64,000 bases of DNA from Candidatus Phyllobacterium onerii (lineage in GTDB: Bacteria > Pseudomonadota > Alphaproteobacteria > Rhizobiales > Rhizobiaceae). The notes under the pieces are model-generated. The model had not been told where the DNA came from, did not search any database, and saw only the letters and a program-made list of their open reading frames with translations. The number at the start of each line of letters is the position of its first letter. Position 1 is the first letter of the stretch. The translations under genes were made by a program, and so were the position numbers. The DNA lies in NCBI RefSeq assembly GCF_028331445.1, contig NZ_JAQMHX010000009.1, positions 124,001-188,000 on the forward strand. Reading direction: 5' to 3'. This document shows positions 51,297 to 60,646 of the stretch, one piece after another.

Positions 51297-51530
51297 GTTA
51301 AGCTCCAATTCCATAGCGGCTGGTATGGCCGCTCAAGCAATCGCGATTTCACGGGACGCGCCCTGAAAAATCGCAAGGACAAAGTGCATGAATCCGTCCC
51401 TCGTGAAGCCAGCCTTTGGAGATGCTGGAACACGCGAATGGTCATGCGGCGATGGATCAACGCTAAAGTCAGCGTCGGTCCGCTTTGTCTGCCTTGGCTT
51501 GGATGAACCCATCCGCACTACCGGCAATGA
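51297..51530 (-). promoter_or_regulatory. Structured 5' leader of the ornithine decarboxylase gene
   Basis: The leader contains a long hairpin at 51343-51374 (outer GCGATTT/AAATCGC, inner GGG/CCC). Close to the start it has GCGGC-loop-GCCGC (within 51315-51335), which competes with CCATA-loop-TATGG in the same stretch. Small frames overlap it, one with FFRAR. Alphaproteobacteria are known to carry a conserved leader RNA motif upstream of this decarboxylase type, so a regulatory RNA is plausible, but the match could not be tested here. Confidence 0.45.
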
Positions 51531-51834
51531 AGGTGTGCCTCTTCAGTAATTCCGGCTTATGGACAGCCGAAAGACACCAGAAAGGCCCGCACCGTCGTTG
51601 CTTCAGATGTCCTCAGCTTGGCGGTAGGCCGACAAACTGACTGGAGGGGTTAGTTCCAGGTACCATACCGTTTCCTCACCATAATGAAGATCGGCGGACA
51701 CCCATGGGCACGTGCGACTTTGGGCAAGGGGCATATAAGAGGAAAGTTGTGTCCAATCAATGAAAATAATGGGGCAACGTAAAATTTTTTATTCATTGAA
51801 CAACGGGGGATAAATGCCCTAGAATCATTGAACG
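51531..51834. promoter_or_regulatory. Upstream region of amidase gene with direct repeats
   Basis: TCATTGAAC occurs at 51793-51801 and 51825-51833, exactly 32 bp apart (three helical turns). The second copy abuts the amidase ATG at 51835, so no normal ribosome site is present. The repeats may be operator sites, perhaps for the LysR protein encoded after the amidase. Nothing else was recognised between 51531 and 51780. Confidence 0.4.
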
Positions 51835-53025
51835 ATGAGCACAATTCCCCCGCTAAATGCCCTTCTTGATTTACCCTTGGTTAACCTTTCATCGGGCGAT
51901 GGCCCGCTGAACGGCGAAACACTCGGCGTCAAAGACATATTTGACGTTGCCGGCATGCGTACCGGTTGCGGAAATCTGCAGAAATATGACGAATCAGCGC
52001 CTGCAAGCCGAACGGCGCCTGCGGTTCAAAACCTTCTCGATGCTGGTGCCCGCTTCATCGGTAAGACGCAAACAGATGAACTCGCCTTCTCGATGATGGG
52101 CCAGAACACGCATTTTCCCTATCCCGTAAACCCAAAGGCTCCTGACCGCGTGACCGGCGGCTCGTCTTCCGGCTCAGTCTCGGCGGTAGCGGGCGGTCTG
52201 GCCACCATTGCAGTGGGTTCCGACACGGGCGGATCGATCCGTGCTCCGGCGAGTTTCAGCGGCTTGGTAGGGCTTCGCACGACCCACGGACGCATCTCCC
52301 TCGAAGGAGCCATGCCGCTCGCGCATTCGCTTGATACGTTCGGCTGGTTCGCCAAGGACATTGCGCTCTATGAAAAGGTAGGCGCTGTTTTGCTTGGCCC
52401 GGACGCTTCTGATTTCAAACTCAACCGTCCGATCTTCTTTCCCCTGCTAGAACACCTCCTGCTTGGCGAAGCGGAAGATACGGCCTACCGGAACATGTAT
52501 GCGATCGTCAGCGGCCATCTCGGCCATGCCCGCTCGGCGCGTCAGCCGACAGCATCCATGGACGATCTCTATTTATGTTTGCGCCAGGTCCAGGCGTTTG
52601 AAGCATGGAGCGAACATGGCGCATGGATTTCGGCGAAAGAGCGCAATCTCGGTCCTGCCGTCAAGGAACGTTTCGACTATGGCTCGACCATCGATCTTGA
52701 AACCTACCAGCGGCAAATGACGCGCCGCGATCTGTTCCGCAGTGAGTTGGCCGGCCTGTTGAAGGACGACGGTATTATGGTCCTGCCGACAGTCCCTGGT
52801 GCAGCGCCGCTCGTCAGTACGTCGTTCGAAGATAGCCAGGCCTATCGCGAGCGCTGCGTCCGGTTGTTCTGTCTTTCCTGCCTTTCCGGTTTCCCTCAGA
52901 TCACCCTGCCGCTCGGCGAAGTACATGGCGCACCCTTCGGCATTTCGCTGATTGGGCCGAGAGGCAGCGACCGTGCCCTGATCAAGCTTGGCCGCGCTAT
53001 TCTCAGCGGTATCGAAAGAACCTGA
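51835..53025 (+). CDS. Amidase-signature family hydrolase
   Basis: A 396-residue enzyme with the Ser-cisSer-Lys triad of the family: Lys33 in LGVKDIFDVAG, the Ser of GGSSSGS at about 111, and nucleophile Ser134 in GSDTGGSIRAPA. It cleaves an amide to acid plus ammonia or amine. The C-terminal half (FPQITLPLGEVHGAPFGISLIG) fits AtzF/indoleacetamide-hydrolase-like relatives. No ribosome site precedes the ATG. The stop overlaps the LysR gene start by one base, so both are co-transcribed. Confidence 0.9.
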   Translation: MSTIPPLNALLDLPLVNLSSGDGPLNGETLGVKDIFDVAGMRTGCGNLQKYDESAPASRTAPAVQNLLDAGARFIGKTQTDELAFSMMGQNTHFPYPVNPKAPDRVTGGSSSGSVSAVAGGLATIAVGSDTGGSIRAPASFSGLVGLRTTHGRISLEGAMPLAHSLDTFGWFAKDIALYEKVGAVLLGPDASDFKLNRPIFFPLLEHLLLGEAEDTAYRNMYAIVSGHLGHARSARQPTASMDDLYLCLRQVQAFEAWSEHGAWISAKERNLGPAVKERFDYGSTIDLETYQRQMTRRDLFRSELAGLLKDDGIMVLPTVPGAAPLVSTSFEDSQAYRERCVRLFCLSCLSGFPQITLPLGEVHGAPFGISLIGPRGSDRALIKLGRAILSGIERT

Positions 53026-53924
53026 TGGACACGCTCACCCGCATGCGCGCATTTATCGACGTAGTGGAAGCGGAAGGTTTCTCGGCGGCAGCGCGGAAGA
53101 TCGGGCGCTCCAAGGCTCTCCTGTCCAAATATGTGCGCGAACTGGAAGATGAACTCGGTGCGTTGCTCCTCAACCGCACCACGAGGCAGTTTTCCCTGAC
53201 CGAGGCGGGCCACACTTACTATCAGCGCGCCAGTGAAATCCTGCGCGAGGTCGAGAGCCTGCAGGAAACGGTGCGCGAATCGAGCAGCGATATCAGAGGC
53301 CGCATCAAGATCTCTGCCTCGCGATCCTTTGCTGATGCGGACATCGGCCAATGCCTCATCGATTTCTGCGCCGAGCAGCCCGATATCATTCTCGATGTGC
53401 GATTGGACGACCGCTTTGTCGATCTTGTCGAGGAAGGTTTCGATCTCGCCATACGCATCACCCGCATGCAAGACTCGTCTCTCATTGCCAAGCGGCTCGC
53501 CCCCTTTCGGGTCATCGCTTGCGGCGCACGTGAGTTGATCGAGCGTGTTGGAAAACCGGAACGGCCGGAGCAGCTGTCCTCCCTGCCATGTATCGTGGAT
53601 ACCAACAATCGCTCCCGCAATACCTGGCAGTTCCAGAAAGAGAATGGGCCGTCGATTTCCGTCCAGCTATCCGGTCCAATGGAAATCAACAGCCCGCTCG
53701 CAACCCGCCGCGCGGCGCTCGCCGGGTTGGGCTTTGCCCTGCTACCTGATTTCATTGCTCAGCCAGATATCGAGAGCGGCAGACTTGTCGCGGTTCTTGA
53801 AGAATTTGTCATGCATGACGCCGGAATTTATGCGGTCTATCCGCATCGTCGTTACCTGCCGGCGAAAGTGCGGGTTCTTGTCGATTATCTGACCAAGTGG
53901 TTCAAGGACAATCGCCGCGCTTAA
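53025..53924 (+). CDS. LysR-type transcriptional regulator
   Basis: A 299-residue LysR protein. The N-terminal winged helix begins MDTLTRMRAFIDVVEAEGFSAAARKIG and the effector domain starts near residue 90 (IRGRIKISASRSFADADIG). The region VALDDRFVDLVEEGFDLAIRI-like block is typical of the AaeR/DmlR subgroup. The ATG overlaps the amidase TGA (TGATG). Unusually for LysR genes it is not divergent from its probable target but follows it. Confidence 0.92.
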   Translation: MDTLTRMRAFIDVVEAEGFSAAARKIGRSKALLSKYVRELEDELGALLLNRTTRQFSLTEAGHTYYQRASEILREVESLQETVRESSSDIRGRIKISASRSFADADIGQCLIDFCAEQPDIILDVRLDDRFVDLVEEGFDLAIRITRMQDSSLIAKRLAPFRVIACGARELIERVGKPERPEQLSSLPCIVDTNNRSRNTWQFQKENGPSISVQLSGPMEINSPLATRRAALAGLGFALLPDFIAQPDIESGRLVAVLEEFVMHDAGIYAVYPHRRYLPAKVRVLVDYLTKWFKDNRRA

Positions 53925-54004
53925 GCAATCATGCCGTAATAATATATCGTCCCAATTTCGCCAATTTCGCATAGTCCTCTGCACTAACCATTAAGGGCAA
54001 CTCC

Positions 54005-54664
54005 ATGCACCAACGATACGGGGTTTTCATCGGCGCACTGGCGGCGGGATTGACCTTCGCCACGCCGGCGTATGTGCACCCGCATGTCTTTGCCGAAGCG
54101 CGGCTGGATATCACAATCAAGCCGGACGGCACCGTCGAGAAGCTGGGTCATGTCTGGCGCTTCGACGATTTGTTCTCCAGCACTGTCCTTGTCGAATTCG
54201 ACAAGAACGGCGATTTGAAACTGGATGACAAGGAACTCGCCGATCTGGCCAGCACCATCAACGAATCCGTTTCCGAGTTTGATTATTTCCAGACGGTGCA
54301 ACTCAATGGCAAGACCATCATCATGGCAGCGCCAGAACGTCTGATCGCCGATTTCCAGAACAATCAGTTGCTGATCATCTTCGAAAGCAAGCCGAAACAG
54401 CCGCTGAAGCTCGGCAAGAAGACAAGTTTCGGCGTCTATGACCCTACATTCTACACCGCCATCGACTATGTGAATGATAGCGACATCCACGTCACCGGCG
54501 TCCCGGAAGGCTGCACCCAGAAGGTCGTGCGCCCCGATCCAGATCAGGCGATCGCCCAAAACCAGGCAACGCTGACCGATAGTTTTTTCAACGATCCCAC
54601 AGGCACCAACATGTCGAAGATATTCGCGACGCGGCTTGAAATCGAATGCCCGGCGAAGAGTTAG
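54005..54664 (+). CDS. DUF1007 periplasmic protein, partner of metal transporter
   Basis: A 219-residue exported protein. An N-terminal signal (FIGALAAGLTFATPAYVHPH) leads to HPHVFAEARLDI, the DUF1007 opening. The rest is beta-rich with conserved FVWRFDDLFSS-like and DPTFYTAIDYV elements. DUF1007 proteins are regularly encoded beside NicO/RcnA metal transporters and are thought to act in the periplasm with them. The gene is 9 bp from the transporter gene. Confidence 0.85.
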   Translation: MHQRYGVFIGALAAGLTFATPAYVHPHVFAEARLDITIKPDGTVEKLGHVWRFDDLFSSTVLVEFDKNGDLKLDDKELADLASTINESVSEFDYFQTVQLNGKTIIMAAPERLIADFQNNQLLIIFESKPKQPLKLGKKTSFGVYDPTFYTAIDYVNDSDIHVTGVPEGCTQKVVRPDPDQAIAQNQATLTDSFFNDPTGTNMSKIFATRLEIECPAKS

Positions 54665-54673
54665 GACGATAAC

Positions 54674-55738
54674 ATGCGGAAAAGAACCCTGTTCGGCGCA
54701 CTTGCCCTCGCATTGTTTTGCGGTGGCCATGCGCTGGCGCAGAAGACTTCACTTGGCATCGGCATGAACGAGGTTGCCATGCAACCGACGGGCCCGTTCG
54801 CGGAAATCATCCTCTGGATCAACATGCAGCAGCGCAGTTTCTATCTTGCCATGACGCATGCACTCAAAGGCATGCGCGAAGACCCATGGCAGGCGTCTAT
54901 CCTGGTTGGCCTGTCATTCCTTTATGGTATTTTGCATGCTGTCGGCCCTGGCCACGGCAAGGCGGTAATTTCGTCCTATATGCTGGCCAATGAAACGACG
55001 CTGAAGCGCGGTATCGTCCTCTCTTTCGCGTCGTCCATGCTGCAGGCTTTCACCGCGATCTTTATCATCGGCCTCACCTTCCTCGTGCTGCGCGGCACTA
55101 CCGTCTCGATGGACGATGCCACGCATTATATGGAGATGGCGAGCTTCATTCTGATCATCGCCTTTGGCCTGTCGCTGCTATGGCGCAAGGTGCCGGTGCT
55201 TTTCAGCCCGCGTGTCGCGCACCTGATGCCTGAAAAGATCGTGGCGGGTCACGATCACCATCATGACCACGACCATCACCACCACGATCACGGTCATTCG
55301 CACGGCGCCCACAGCCATGATCACCATGACCACGGCCATCATCACAATCACGCGGTGGGTGAAGTCTGCGAAACTTGCGGCCATTCGCATGCGCCGGATC
55401 CTGCGATGATCGCCGGTGATTTCAACTGGAAAACCGCATGGTCGGCAATCATCGCGGTTGGCCTTCGCCCCTGCTCCGGCGCACTGATCGTCCTGACCTT
55501 CTCGCTGCTGAATGGCCTCGTCCTCGGCGGCGTTCTCTCGGTCTTCGCCATGGCGCTCGGCACGTTCATTACCGTCGCCATATTGGCAACGCTGGCTGTG
55601 ACCGCAAAGAATGTCGCGCTACGCGTTTCCGGCGCTTCCGCGCTTTCAGGCCGCGTTCAAAACATCATAGAGATCGGCGGCGCACTGTTCATCGTGCTCT
55701 TTGGCGTCCTGCTGCTGACCGCCTCGCTGCAATATTAA
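54674..55738 (+). CDS. NicO/RcnA-type nickel/cobalt transporter with His-rich loop
   Basis: A 354-residue inner-membrane protein with about six to seven membrane segments. The early motif GILHAVGPGHGKAVISSY carries the conserved His and Asp/Gly pattern of the family. A cytosolic or periplasmic loop at about residues 193-235 is extremely rich in His and Asp (HDHHHDHDHHHHDHGHSHG). The late motif VGLRPCSGALIVLTFSLL is also conserved. It probably exports Ni2+ or Co2+. It pairs with DUF1007 upstream and overlaps by 4 bp at its end with a convergent small gene. Confidence 0.9.
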   Translation: MRKRTLFGALALALFCGGHALAQKTSLGIGMNEVAMQPTGPFAEIILWINMQQRSFYLAMTHALKGMREDPWQASILVGLSFLYGILHAVGPGHGKAVISSYMLANETTLKRGIVLSFASSMLQAFTAIFIIGLTFLVLRGTTVSMDDATHYMEMASFILIIAFGLSLLWRKVPVLFSPRVAHLMPEKIVAGHDHHHDHDHHHHDHGHSHGAHSHDHHDHGHHHNHAVGEVCETCGHSHAPDPAMIAGDFNWKTAWSAIIAVGLRPCSGALIVLTFSLLNGLVLGGVLSVFAMALGTFITVAILATLAVTAKNVALRVSGASALSGRVQNIIEIGGALFIVLFGVLLLTASLQY

Positions 55739-55965
55739 GGCTGGTCATTCTCATGCTGTTTCCTGGCGCGCAGCCAGAAGACGAAAAAGAAACCCGCGAC
55801 AAAGACCACGGCAAAAACGCCTGCCGCGAGTGTCGATCGTTCGCCGAGCGCCAGCATCAGAGTCGGCATCCAATAGGCGACGAAGCCAAAGCCAAGCATG
55901 ATACAGGCGGCGGCAATGGCCGCATTTCGGGTTTTCGGATCGGTCACGCTGTTGCTTTCATTCAA
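55735..55965 (-). CDS. Small two-helix membrane protein, unknown function
   Basis: A 76-residue protein with two predicted membrane segments (AAIAAACIMLGFGFVAYWMP and LAAGVFAVVFVAGFFFVFWL) and a charged C-terminal tail (RARKQHENDQ). The start is a TTG at 55965; no better in-frame ATG lies nearby. Coding potential is supported by clear membrane helices and a positive-inside tail. It overlaps the convergent metal transporter by 4 bp. No function is known. Confidence 0.6.
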   Translation of the reverse strand: MNESNSVTDPKTRNAAIAAACIMLGFGFVAYWMPTLMLALGERSTLAAGVFAVVFVAGFFFVFWLRARKQHENDQP

Positions 55966-56037
55966 TGCATCTCAGCGCGTTTGTAACCGCGTGGCGGTTT
56001 TATGCAAGTGCAGGGGTATTTTTGAATGCAACACCAT

Positions 56038-56162
56038 TGTGCGTGGTTCGACAGGCTCACCATGAGGGAGGTAGTGGGCTTCGTCTTAATTGCTAACGGT
56101 GTAGAGCCTGGCTCCCTGCAACCCACCAGTTCCCTCATGGTGAGCCTGTCGAACCACGCACA
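56038..56162. repeat. Perfect 32-bp inverted repeat with 61-bp spacer
   Basis: The left arm at 56038-56069 (TGTGCGTGGTTCGACAGGCT, continuing CACCATGAGGGA) is the exact reverse complement of the right arm at 56131-56162. The element lies in a gene-free gap between two minus-strand genes. The GTTCGACAGGCTCACC core is a dispersed intergenic motif in many bacterial genomes. It may be a non-autonomous mobile repeat; no transposase is nearby. Confidence 0.9.
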
Positions 56163-56179
56163 GCAGTCGCGCCAGCCAA

Positions 56180-56857
56180 TTAGGCGCTGACGACCCGAAA
56201 CTCTTCCAGCCGCTTGATCTGCTTGCCATCGGCATCGAAATTATCCGGCGAAAGCCAGGCTTCGTAAGCGGCCTTCAGCGCGGGCCATTCGCCGTCGATG
56301 ACAGAATACCACGCCGTATCGCGGTTCTTGCCCTTCTGCACCATGTGCTGGCGGAATACGCCCTCGAACTTGAAACCGAACCGCTCCGCCGCCCGTTTCG
56401 AAGGCTCGTTGGCATTGTTGCATTTCCACTCATAACGCCGGTATCCGAGCTCAAAGGCATATTTCATGAACAGGAACTGTGCTTCCGTTGCTGCAGGTTT
56501 GCGCGAAATCAGCGGTCCCCAATAGATATTGCCAATCTCGATAACCCCGAATGCCGGGTCGATACGCATCAGCGTCTGGCGCCCCGCGACCTTGCCGCTC
56601 GCCTTGTCGATCACCGCGAAGAACAGCGGGTCCTTGCTCGCTTCGACCTTTTCCAGCCACGCCCCGAATGCTTCGCGATCCTCCGCCGGATTTTCAAACA
56701 GGAACTTGAACCGTTCGCCTGCGTCTGCAACCGACGATGCCTTGTAGAGCCCGTCGCCATGTTTGGCGGCGTCGAGCGGCTCCAGCCGCACGTAGCGGCC
56801 CTCGAGCGGTTCTCGGGCCGGGAGTGGGCGTGGCGTCCAGTCTTTCAGATCGGTCAT
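56180..56857 (-). CDS. GNAT acetyltransferase (RimJ/RimL-like)
   Basis: A 225-residue RimL-type acetyltransferase. It begins with PLEGRYVRLEPLDAAKHGDGL, and the core carries AFGVIEIGNIYWGPLISRKPAATEAQFLF and YRRYEWKCNNANEPSKRAAERFGF (quoted in parts of the family pattern) with the acetyl-CoA loop altered (LISRKPAATE). Family members acetylate ribosomal protein N-termini or small amines. It is monocistronic, divergent from the aminotransferase at 56951. Target unknown. Confidence 0.87.
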   Translation of the reverse strand: MTDLKDWTPRPLPAREPLEGRYVRLEPLDAAKHGDGLYKASSVADAGERFKFLFENPAEDREAFGAWLEKVEASKDPLFFAVIDKASGKVAGRQTLMRIDPAFGVIEIGNIYWGPLISRKPAATEAQFLFMKYAFELGYRRYEWKCNNANEPSKRAAERFGFKFEGVFRQHMVQKGKNRDTAWYSVIDGEWPALKAAYEAWLSPDNFDADGKQIKRLEEFRVVSA

Positions 56858-56950
56858 GGTGAAATCTGCTCGCTGAAATTGAGAGTATTTGACTTGTTAT
56901 GCCACTCCGCACACAAAGCAGAAGTTGAAAATTGTATGTGAGACAAGAAA

Positions 56951-58120
56951 ATGCTGCGTACCATTGCTGGTTTCGACCGTATCGGCGAAGAAAATGCCTT
57001 TGCCGTCCTCGCCCGGGCTACCGCTCTCGCCGCCGAGGGCAAGGACATCATCAATCTCGGCATTGGTCAGCCGGATTTCAAAACACCCGGCCACATCGTG
57101 GAGGCGGCGATCAAGGCGCTGAAGGACGGCCATCATGGCTATACGCCAGCAAACGGCCTGCTCGCCGCCCGCGAGGCGGTGGCGCGCCGCACGCTCACAA
57201 CGACAGGTGTCGAGGTCTCACCGGAAAACGTCATGATCGTTCCCGGCGGCAAGGTCACGATGTTCGCCGCGATCCTGATCTTTGGAGAGCCGGGTGCCGA
57301 AATCCTGTATCCGGACCCGGGCTTCCCGATCTACCGCTCGATGATCGAATTTACCGGCGCCAAGCCAATTCCTGTACCTATCCGGGAAGAAAACGGCTTT
57401 GCCTTCTCAGCGGAAGAGACCCTTGCGTTGATCAGGCCCCAGACACGGCTCCTGATCCTGAATTCCCCTGCCAATCCGACCGGCGGCGTCACGCCGAAAT
57501 CCGAGGTCGAGAAGCTGGTGAAAGGTCTCGAAGCCCATCCGCATGTGGCGATCATGTCCGACGAGATATACGACGTCATGACCTATGATGGCGAAGAGCA
57601 TTGCTCGCTGCTCACCTTCCCGGAAATTCGCGACCGGTTGATCATCCTCAACGGTTGGTCGAAGACCTGGGCGATGACCGGCTGGCGCATGGGCTGGTCG
57701 ATTTGGCCAAATCAGCTCTATGACAAGGTGCGCAAGCTCGCGGTCAATTGCTGGTCCTGCGTCAACGCGCCGAGCCAGTTTGCCGGCATCGCCGCCATCG
57801 ATGGGCCGCAGGATGATGTGATCAAAATGTGCAAGGCTTTCGACAACCGCCGCAAGGTCGTCGTCGATGGCCTCAACAGCCTGCCCGGTATCCGCTGCGC
57901 CACGCCAAAGGGCGCGTTCTATGCCTTTCCCAACGTCAAGGAGACTGGCTGGGCGGCAAAACAACTGGCTACGGCGTTACTGGACGAAGCGGGTGTTGCA
58001 CTGATCGGCGGACCTGATTTCGGCATTCTTGGCGAAGGCTATATCCGGTTGTCCTACGCGAATTCAGAGGAAAACATCCTCCGCGCCATCGAACGTATGG
58101 ATAAGTTCCTGACGAAGTAG
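56951..58120 (+). CDS. Class I/II PLP aminotransferase
   Basis: A 389-residue fold-type I aminotransferase of the aspartate/aromatic aminotransferase family. Landmarks are [28 protein letters not shown] with the PLP-binding Asn, [12 protein letters not shown] with the Asp, Lys in [16 protein letters not shown], and [16 protein letters not shown] with the substrate-binding Arg. It transfers amino groups between amino acids and 2-oxo acids; specificity is unclear. The GC-rich start context gives ATG at 56951. Confidence 0.92.
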   Translation: MLRTIAGFDRIGEENAFAVLARATALAAEGKDIINLGIGQPDFKTPGHIVEAAIKALKDGHHGYTPANGLLAAREAVARRTLTTTGVEVSPENVMIVPGGKVTMFAAILIFGEPGAEILYPDPGFPIYRSMIEFTGAKPIPVPIREENGFAFSAEETLALIRPQTRLLILNSPANPTGGVTPKSEVEKLVKGLEAHPHVAIMSDEIYDVMTYDGEEHCSLLTFPEIRDRLIILNGWSKTWAMTGWRMGWSIWPNQLYDKVRKLAVNCWSCVNAPSQFAGIAAIDGPQDDVIKMCKAFDNRRKVVVDGLNSLPGIRCATPKGAFYAFPNVKETGWAAKQLATALLDEAGVALIGGPDFGILGEGYIRLSYANSEENILRAIERMDKFLTK

Positions 58121-58190
58121 TCGGCCGGACGTGGCGGCTGAAGGCAAGGCATCGAGGCGACGGGCTGATCGAGCCGAGGAGCAGAAGTCT

Positions 58191-58544
58191 ATGGCAAAGC
58201 ACAGGATCTATACGACCAGCTTCGCAAGCGTCTATCCACATTCCGTTGCGAAAGCAGAGAAAAAGGGGCGCACAAAAACAGAGGTCGATCAGATTATTTG
58301 CTGGCTGACAGGCTACGATGAGAAAGGGTTACAAACCCAGCTTGAACAAAAAACTGATTTTGAGACGTTTTTTGCCGAGGCTCCCAAACTCAACCCTTTG
58401 AGAATCCTGATCAAAGGCATGGTTTGCGGCGTTCGGGTAGAGGATATCGAAGAGCCGACTATGCGAGAAATCCGCTACTTGGATAAGCTCATCGACGAGG
58501 TGGCCCGGGGAAAAGCCATGGATAGAATTCTGCCGAAGATTTGA
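58191..58544 (+). CDS. DUF2200 family protein
   Basis: A 117-residue soluble protein with the DUF2200 pattern: [26 protein letters not shown] at the start (in parts), [11 protein letters not shown], then [19 protein letters not shown] and the C-terminal [16 protein letters not shown]. The ATG at 58191 is the family start; earlier in-frame codons lack a ribosome site, while GAGGAG lies 10 to 12 bases upstream. Function is unknown. It follows the aminotransferase gene by 70 bp. Confidence 0.88.
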   Translation: MAKHRIYTTSFASVYPHSVAKAEKKGRTKTEVDQIICWLTGYDEKGLQTQLEQKTDFETFFAEAPKLNPLRILIKGMVCGVRVEDIEEPTMREIRYLDKLIDEVARGKAMDRILPKI

Positions 58545-58666
58545 TTTCCGCGGGATAAATTGCTGCTTGACGCGCGAGCGTCGAGGATTAGATAGGTCCT
58601 TATCGTTATTCCCATCTGCGCCGAACGCCGATCCTTGAGTCGCGCCGTTTGGTCTGAAAGCCATCC

Positions 58667-60130
58667 ATGACAGAGCAAACTACCCGTCGCGCGCCCGTTG
58701 TAGTCGCGATCATGGCAAGCATGGCGATGATCGCCATCGAAGCGACGATCGTTTCAACGGCGATGCCGCAAATCGCTGCCCAGCTGGGGCAAATCAATCT
58801 TTATTCCTGGGTTTTTTCCTCGTTTTTGCTGACCCTGACCGCGACAACCGTGGTGTTTGGAAAGCTGGCGGATATTTATGGTCGCAAGCCTATGATACTT
58901 GTCGGCATTGCCATCTTTTTGTTCGCCTCGGTGCTTGCCGGCTTCGCATGGTCGATGCCGTCGATGATCGCTTTCAGGCTACTGCAGGGTATCGGTGCCG
59001 GGGCAATTCAACCCGTCGCCATGACTGTGGTTGCCGATCTTTTTCCCGGAAACCAGCGTGGCAAGGTGCAGGGTTATTTGGCAAGCGTATGGGCTTTGTC
59101 GGCCGTCGTTGGACCCCTGCTCGGCAGCATCATCATCCACAACCTTCCCTGGGCATGGATATTCTGGATCAATGTTCCGGTCGGGCTTTTCGCAGCACTG
59201 GGGTTTGTGCTTTATCTCCACGAGGAAAAACGGGCCCGGGTCGTCTCCATCGATATACTAGGCGCCGCACTTTTTGCCATTTCTATTTCCTCGCTGATGA
59301 TTGCCCTGACCGAAATGGAAAGCGCAGTATCCGGCGAGGCTATCGCCGCGCTGTTGGTCTTCATTGTCACGCTTGTGGCCTTCATCTGGCAGGAGCGGCG
59401 TGCCGAAGCGCCTATGGTTGCCCCCGACCTGTGGCTGAAACGGCCGATAGCCTTCGCAAACCTGGCGGTCTTTTTCGCCAGCATGTCGATTATGGGCCTG
59501 ACGACCTTCTTGCCAATGTACGTACAAACGGTGCTTAACCGCTCGCCGCTCGTTGCGGGATTCGCCTTGACGATGCTGTTGTTGGGCTGGCCCCTGGGCG
59601 CGACGATCGCCTCCCGGCAGTTTGCACGCCTCGGTCTGCGACCTCTCATGGTCGCCGGCAGTATCTGCATCCCGGCCGGGACATGTCTGTTCGTCCTGCT
59701 CAACCCCTCAAGTTCAGCCGTATTGGCCGGTGCCGGTTCTCTTGTCATGGGTTTCGGCATGGGCCTGCTCAATATCGGCGCATTGATCCTGACACAGGAA
59801 AGTGTAAGCGCGCATGAGCGCGGCAGTGCCACCGCCTCGAATGTATTTTCGCGCAACTTGGGCAGCACGCTCGGCGCAGCATTGCTTGGTGCGGTACTGT
59901 CTTACGGGCTGGCCAATACCGCCAGCGGCCATTCCATAACGCCGGAGCAGCTACGCGGCCTTTTGAATGGCACCAGTGCCGTGGTCAGTGGCGCAGAAGA
60001 GATCCGTCTTGCCCTCCAGCACGCGCTACACGCGACCTTCATTGCGATGCTTCTCATTGCCCTGTTGATCGTGCCAACCTGCCTGCTTGTGCCTCGCCCC
60101 CAAGTGCATCGGGAGACCCAGGAAGCGTGA
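58667..60130 (+). CDS. DHA2-type MFS efflux transporter
   Basis: A 487-residue inner-membrane protein with about 14 membrane segments. Helix 1 has MAMIAIEATIVSTAMPQIAAQL with the motif D1 signature, GKLADIYGRKPMILVG is motif A, and WALSAVVGPLLGSII is motif C of antiporters. No adaptor gene is adjacent, unlike the EmrAB pair at 32 kb, so it may work as a single component. Substrate unknown. Confidence 0.92.
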   Translation: MTEQTTRRAPVVVAIMASMAMIAIEATIVSTAMPQIAAQLGQINLYSWVFSSFLLTLTATTVVFGKLADIYGRKPMILVGIAIFLFASVLAGFAWSMPSMIAFRLLQGIGAGAIQPVAMTVVADLFPGNQRGKVQGYLASVWALSAVVGPLLGSIIIHNLPWAWIFWINVPVGLFAALGFVLYLHEEKRARVVSIDILGAALFAISISSLMIALTEMESAVSGEAIAALLVFIVTLVAFIWQERRAEAPMVAPDLWLKRPIAFANLAVFFASMSIMGLTTFLPMYVQTVLNRSPLVAGFALTMLLLGWPLGATIASRQFARLGLRPLMVAGSICIPAGTCLFVLLNPSSSAVLAGAGSLVMGFGMGLLNIGALILTQESVSAHERGSATASNVFSRNLGSTLGAALLGAVLSYGLANTASGHSITPEQLRGLLNGTSAVVSGAEEIRLALQHALHATFIAMLLIALLIVPTCLLVPRPQVHRETQEA

Positions 60131-60167
60131 ACTGCCGCCGGCGCGGCTTGGGCTCCGGTTCCCGACG

Positions 60168-60617
60168 CTATGCCGGGGGGACTGTTTTCGCCAGTGACAT
60201 CAACCTGCGCAAGGCAAGCTGATACCCTTCCGTCCCGCACCCCACGATCACTCCATCCGCACGCGTGGAAATATGAGAATGGTGCCGGAAACTTTCGCGC
60301 TTGTGGATGTTTGAAATGTGAACTTCCATGACGGTCCCCTCGAAGGTGTTCAAGGCGTCCAGAATTGCGATCGAAGTATGCGTGAATGCTCCAGCATTGA
60401 TTATAATGCCGGCAGCCGTGCCACGCGCTTGGTGAATCCAGTCAATGATTTCATATTCACGGTTGCTCTGGAGAAATCGGATTGACCCACCCAATTCGGT
60501 AGCGAGTTCCACGCATTGTGTTTCAACATCTGAAAGCGTTTCGAACCCATAAATCTCCGGTTGACGCTTTCCGAGCAAATTCAAATTAGGTCCATTGATG
60601 ATGTAGATGGTTTTCAC
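60168..60617 (-). CDS. aroQ: Type II 3-dehydroquinate dehydratase
   Basis: A 149-residue dodecameric-type dehydroquinase. The active-site Tyr is in [13 protein letters not shown], and the segments [36 protein letters not shown] and [14 protein letters not shown] are family hallmarks; the catalytic His is in the last but one. It converts 3-dehydroquinate to 3-dehydroshikimate. The neighbour 29 bp upstream consumes 3-dehydroshikimate, so here it is likely catabolic (quinate/shikimate use) rather than aromatic biosynthesis. Confidence 0.94.
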   Translation of the reverse strand: MKTIYIINGPNLNLLGKRQPEIYGFETLSDVETQCVELATELGGSIRFLQSNREYEIIDWIHQARGTAAGIIINAGAFTHTSIAILDALNTFEGTVMEVHISNIHKRESFRHHSHISTRADGVIVGCGTEGYQLALRRLMSLAKTVPPA

Positions 60618-60646
60618 GGAGATCTCCTTGGGCCAACAAATCGGGG

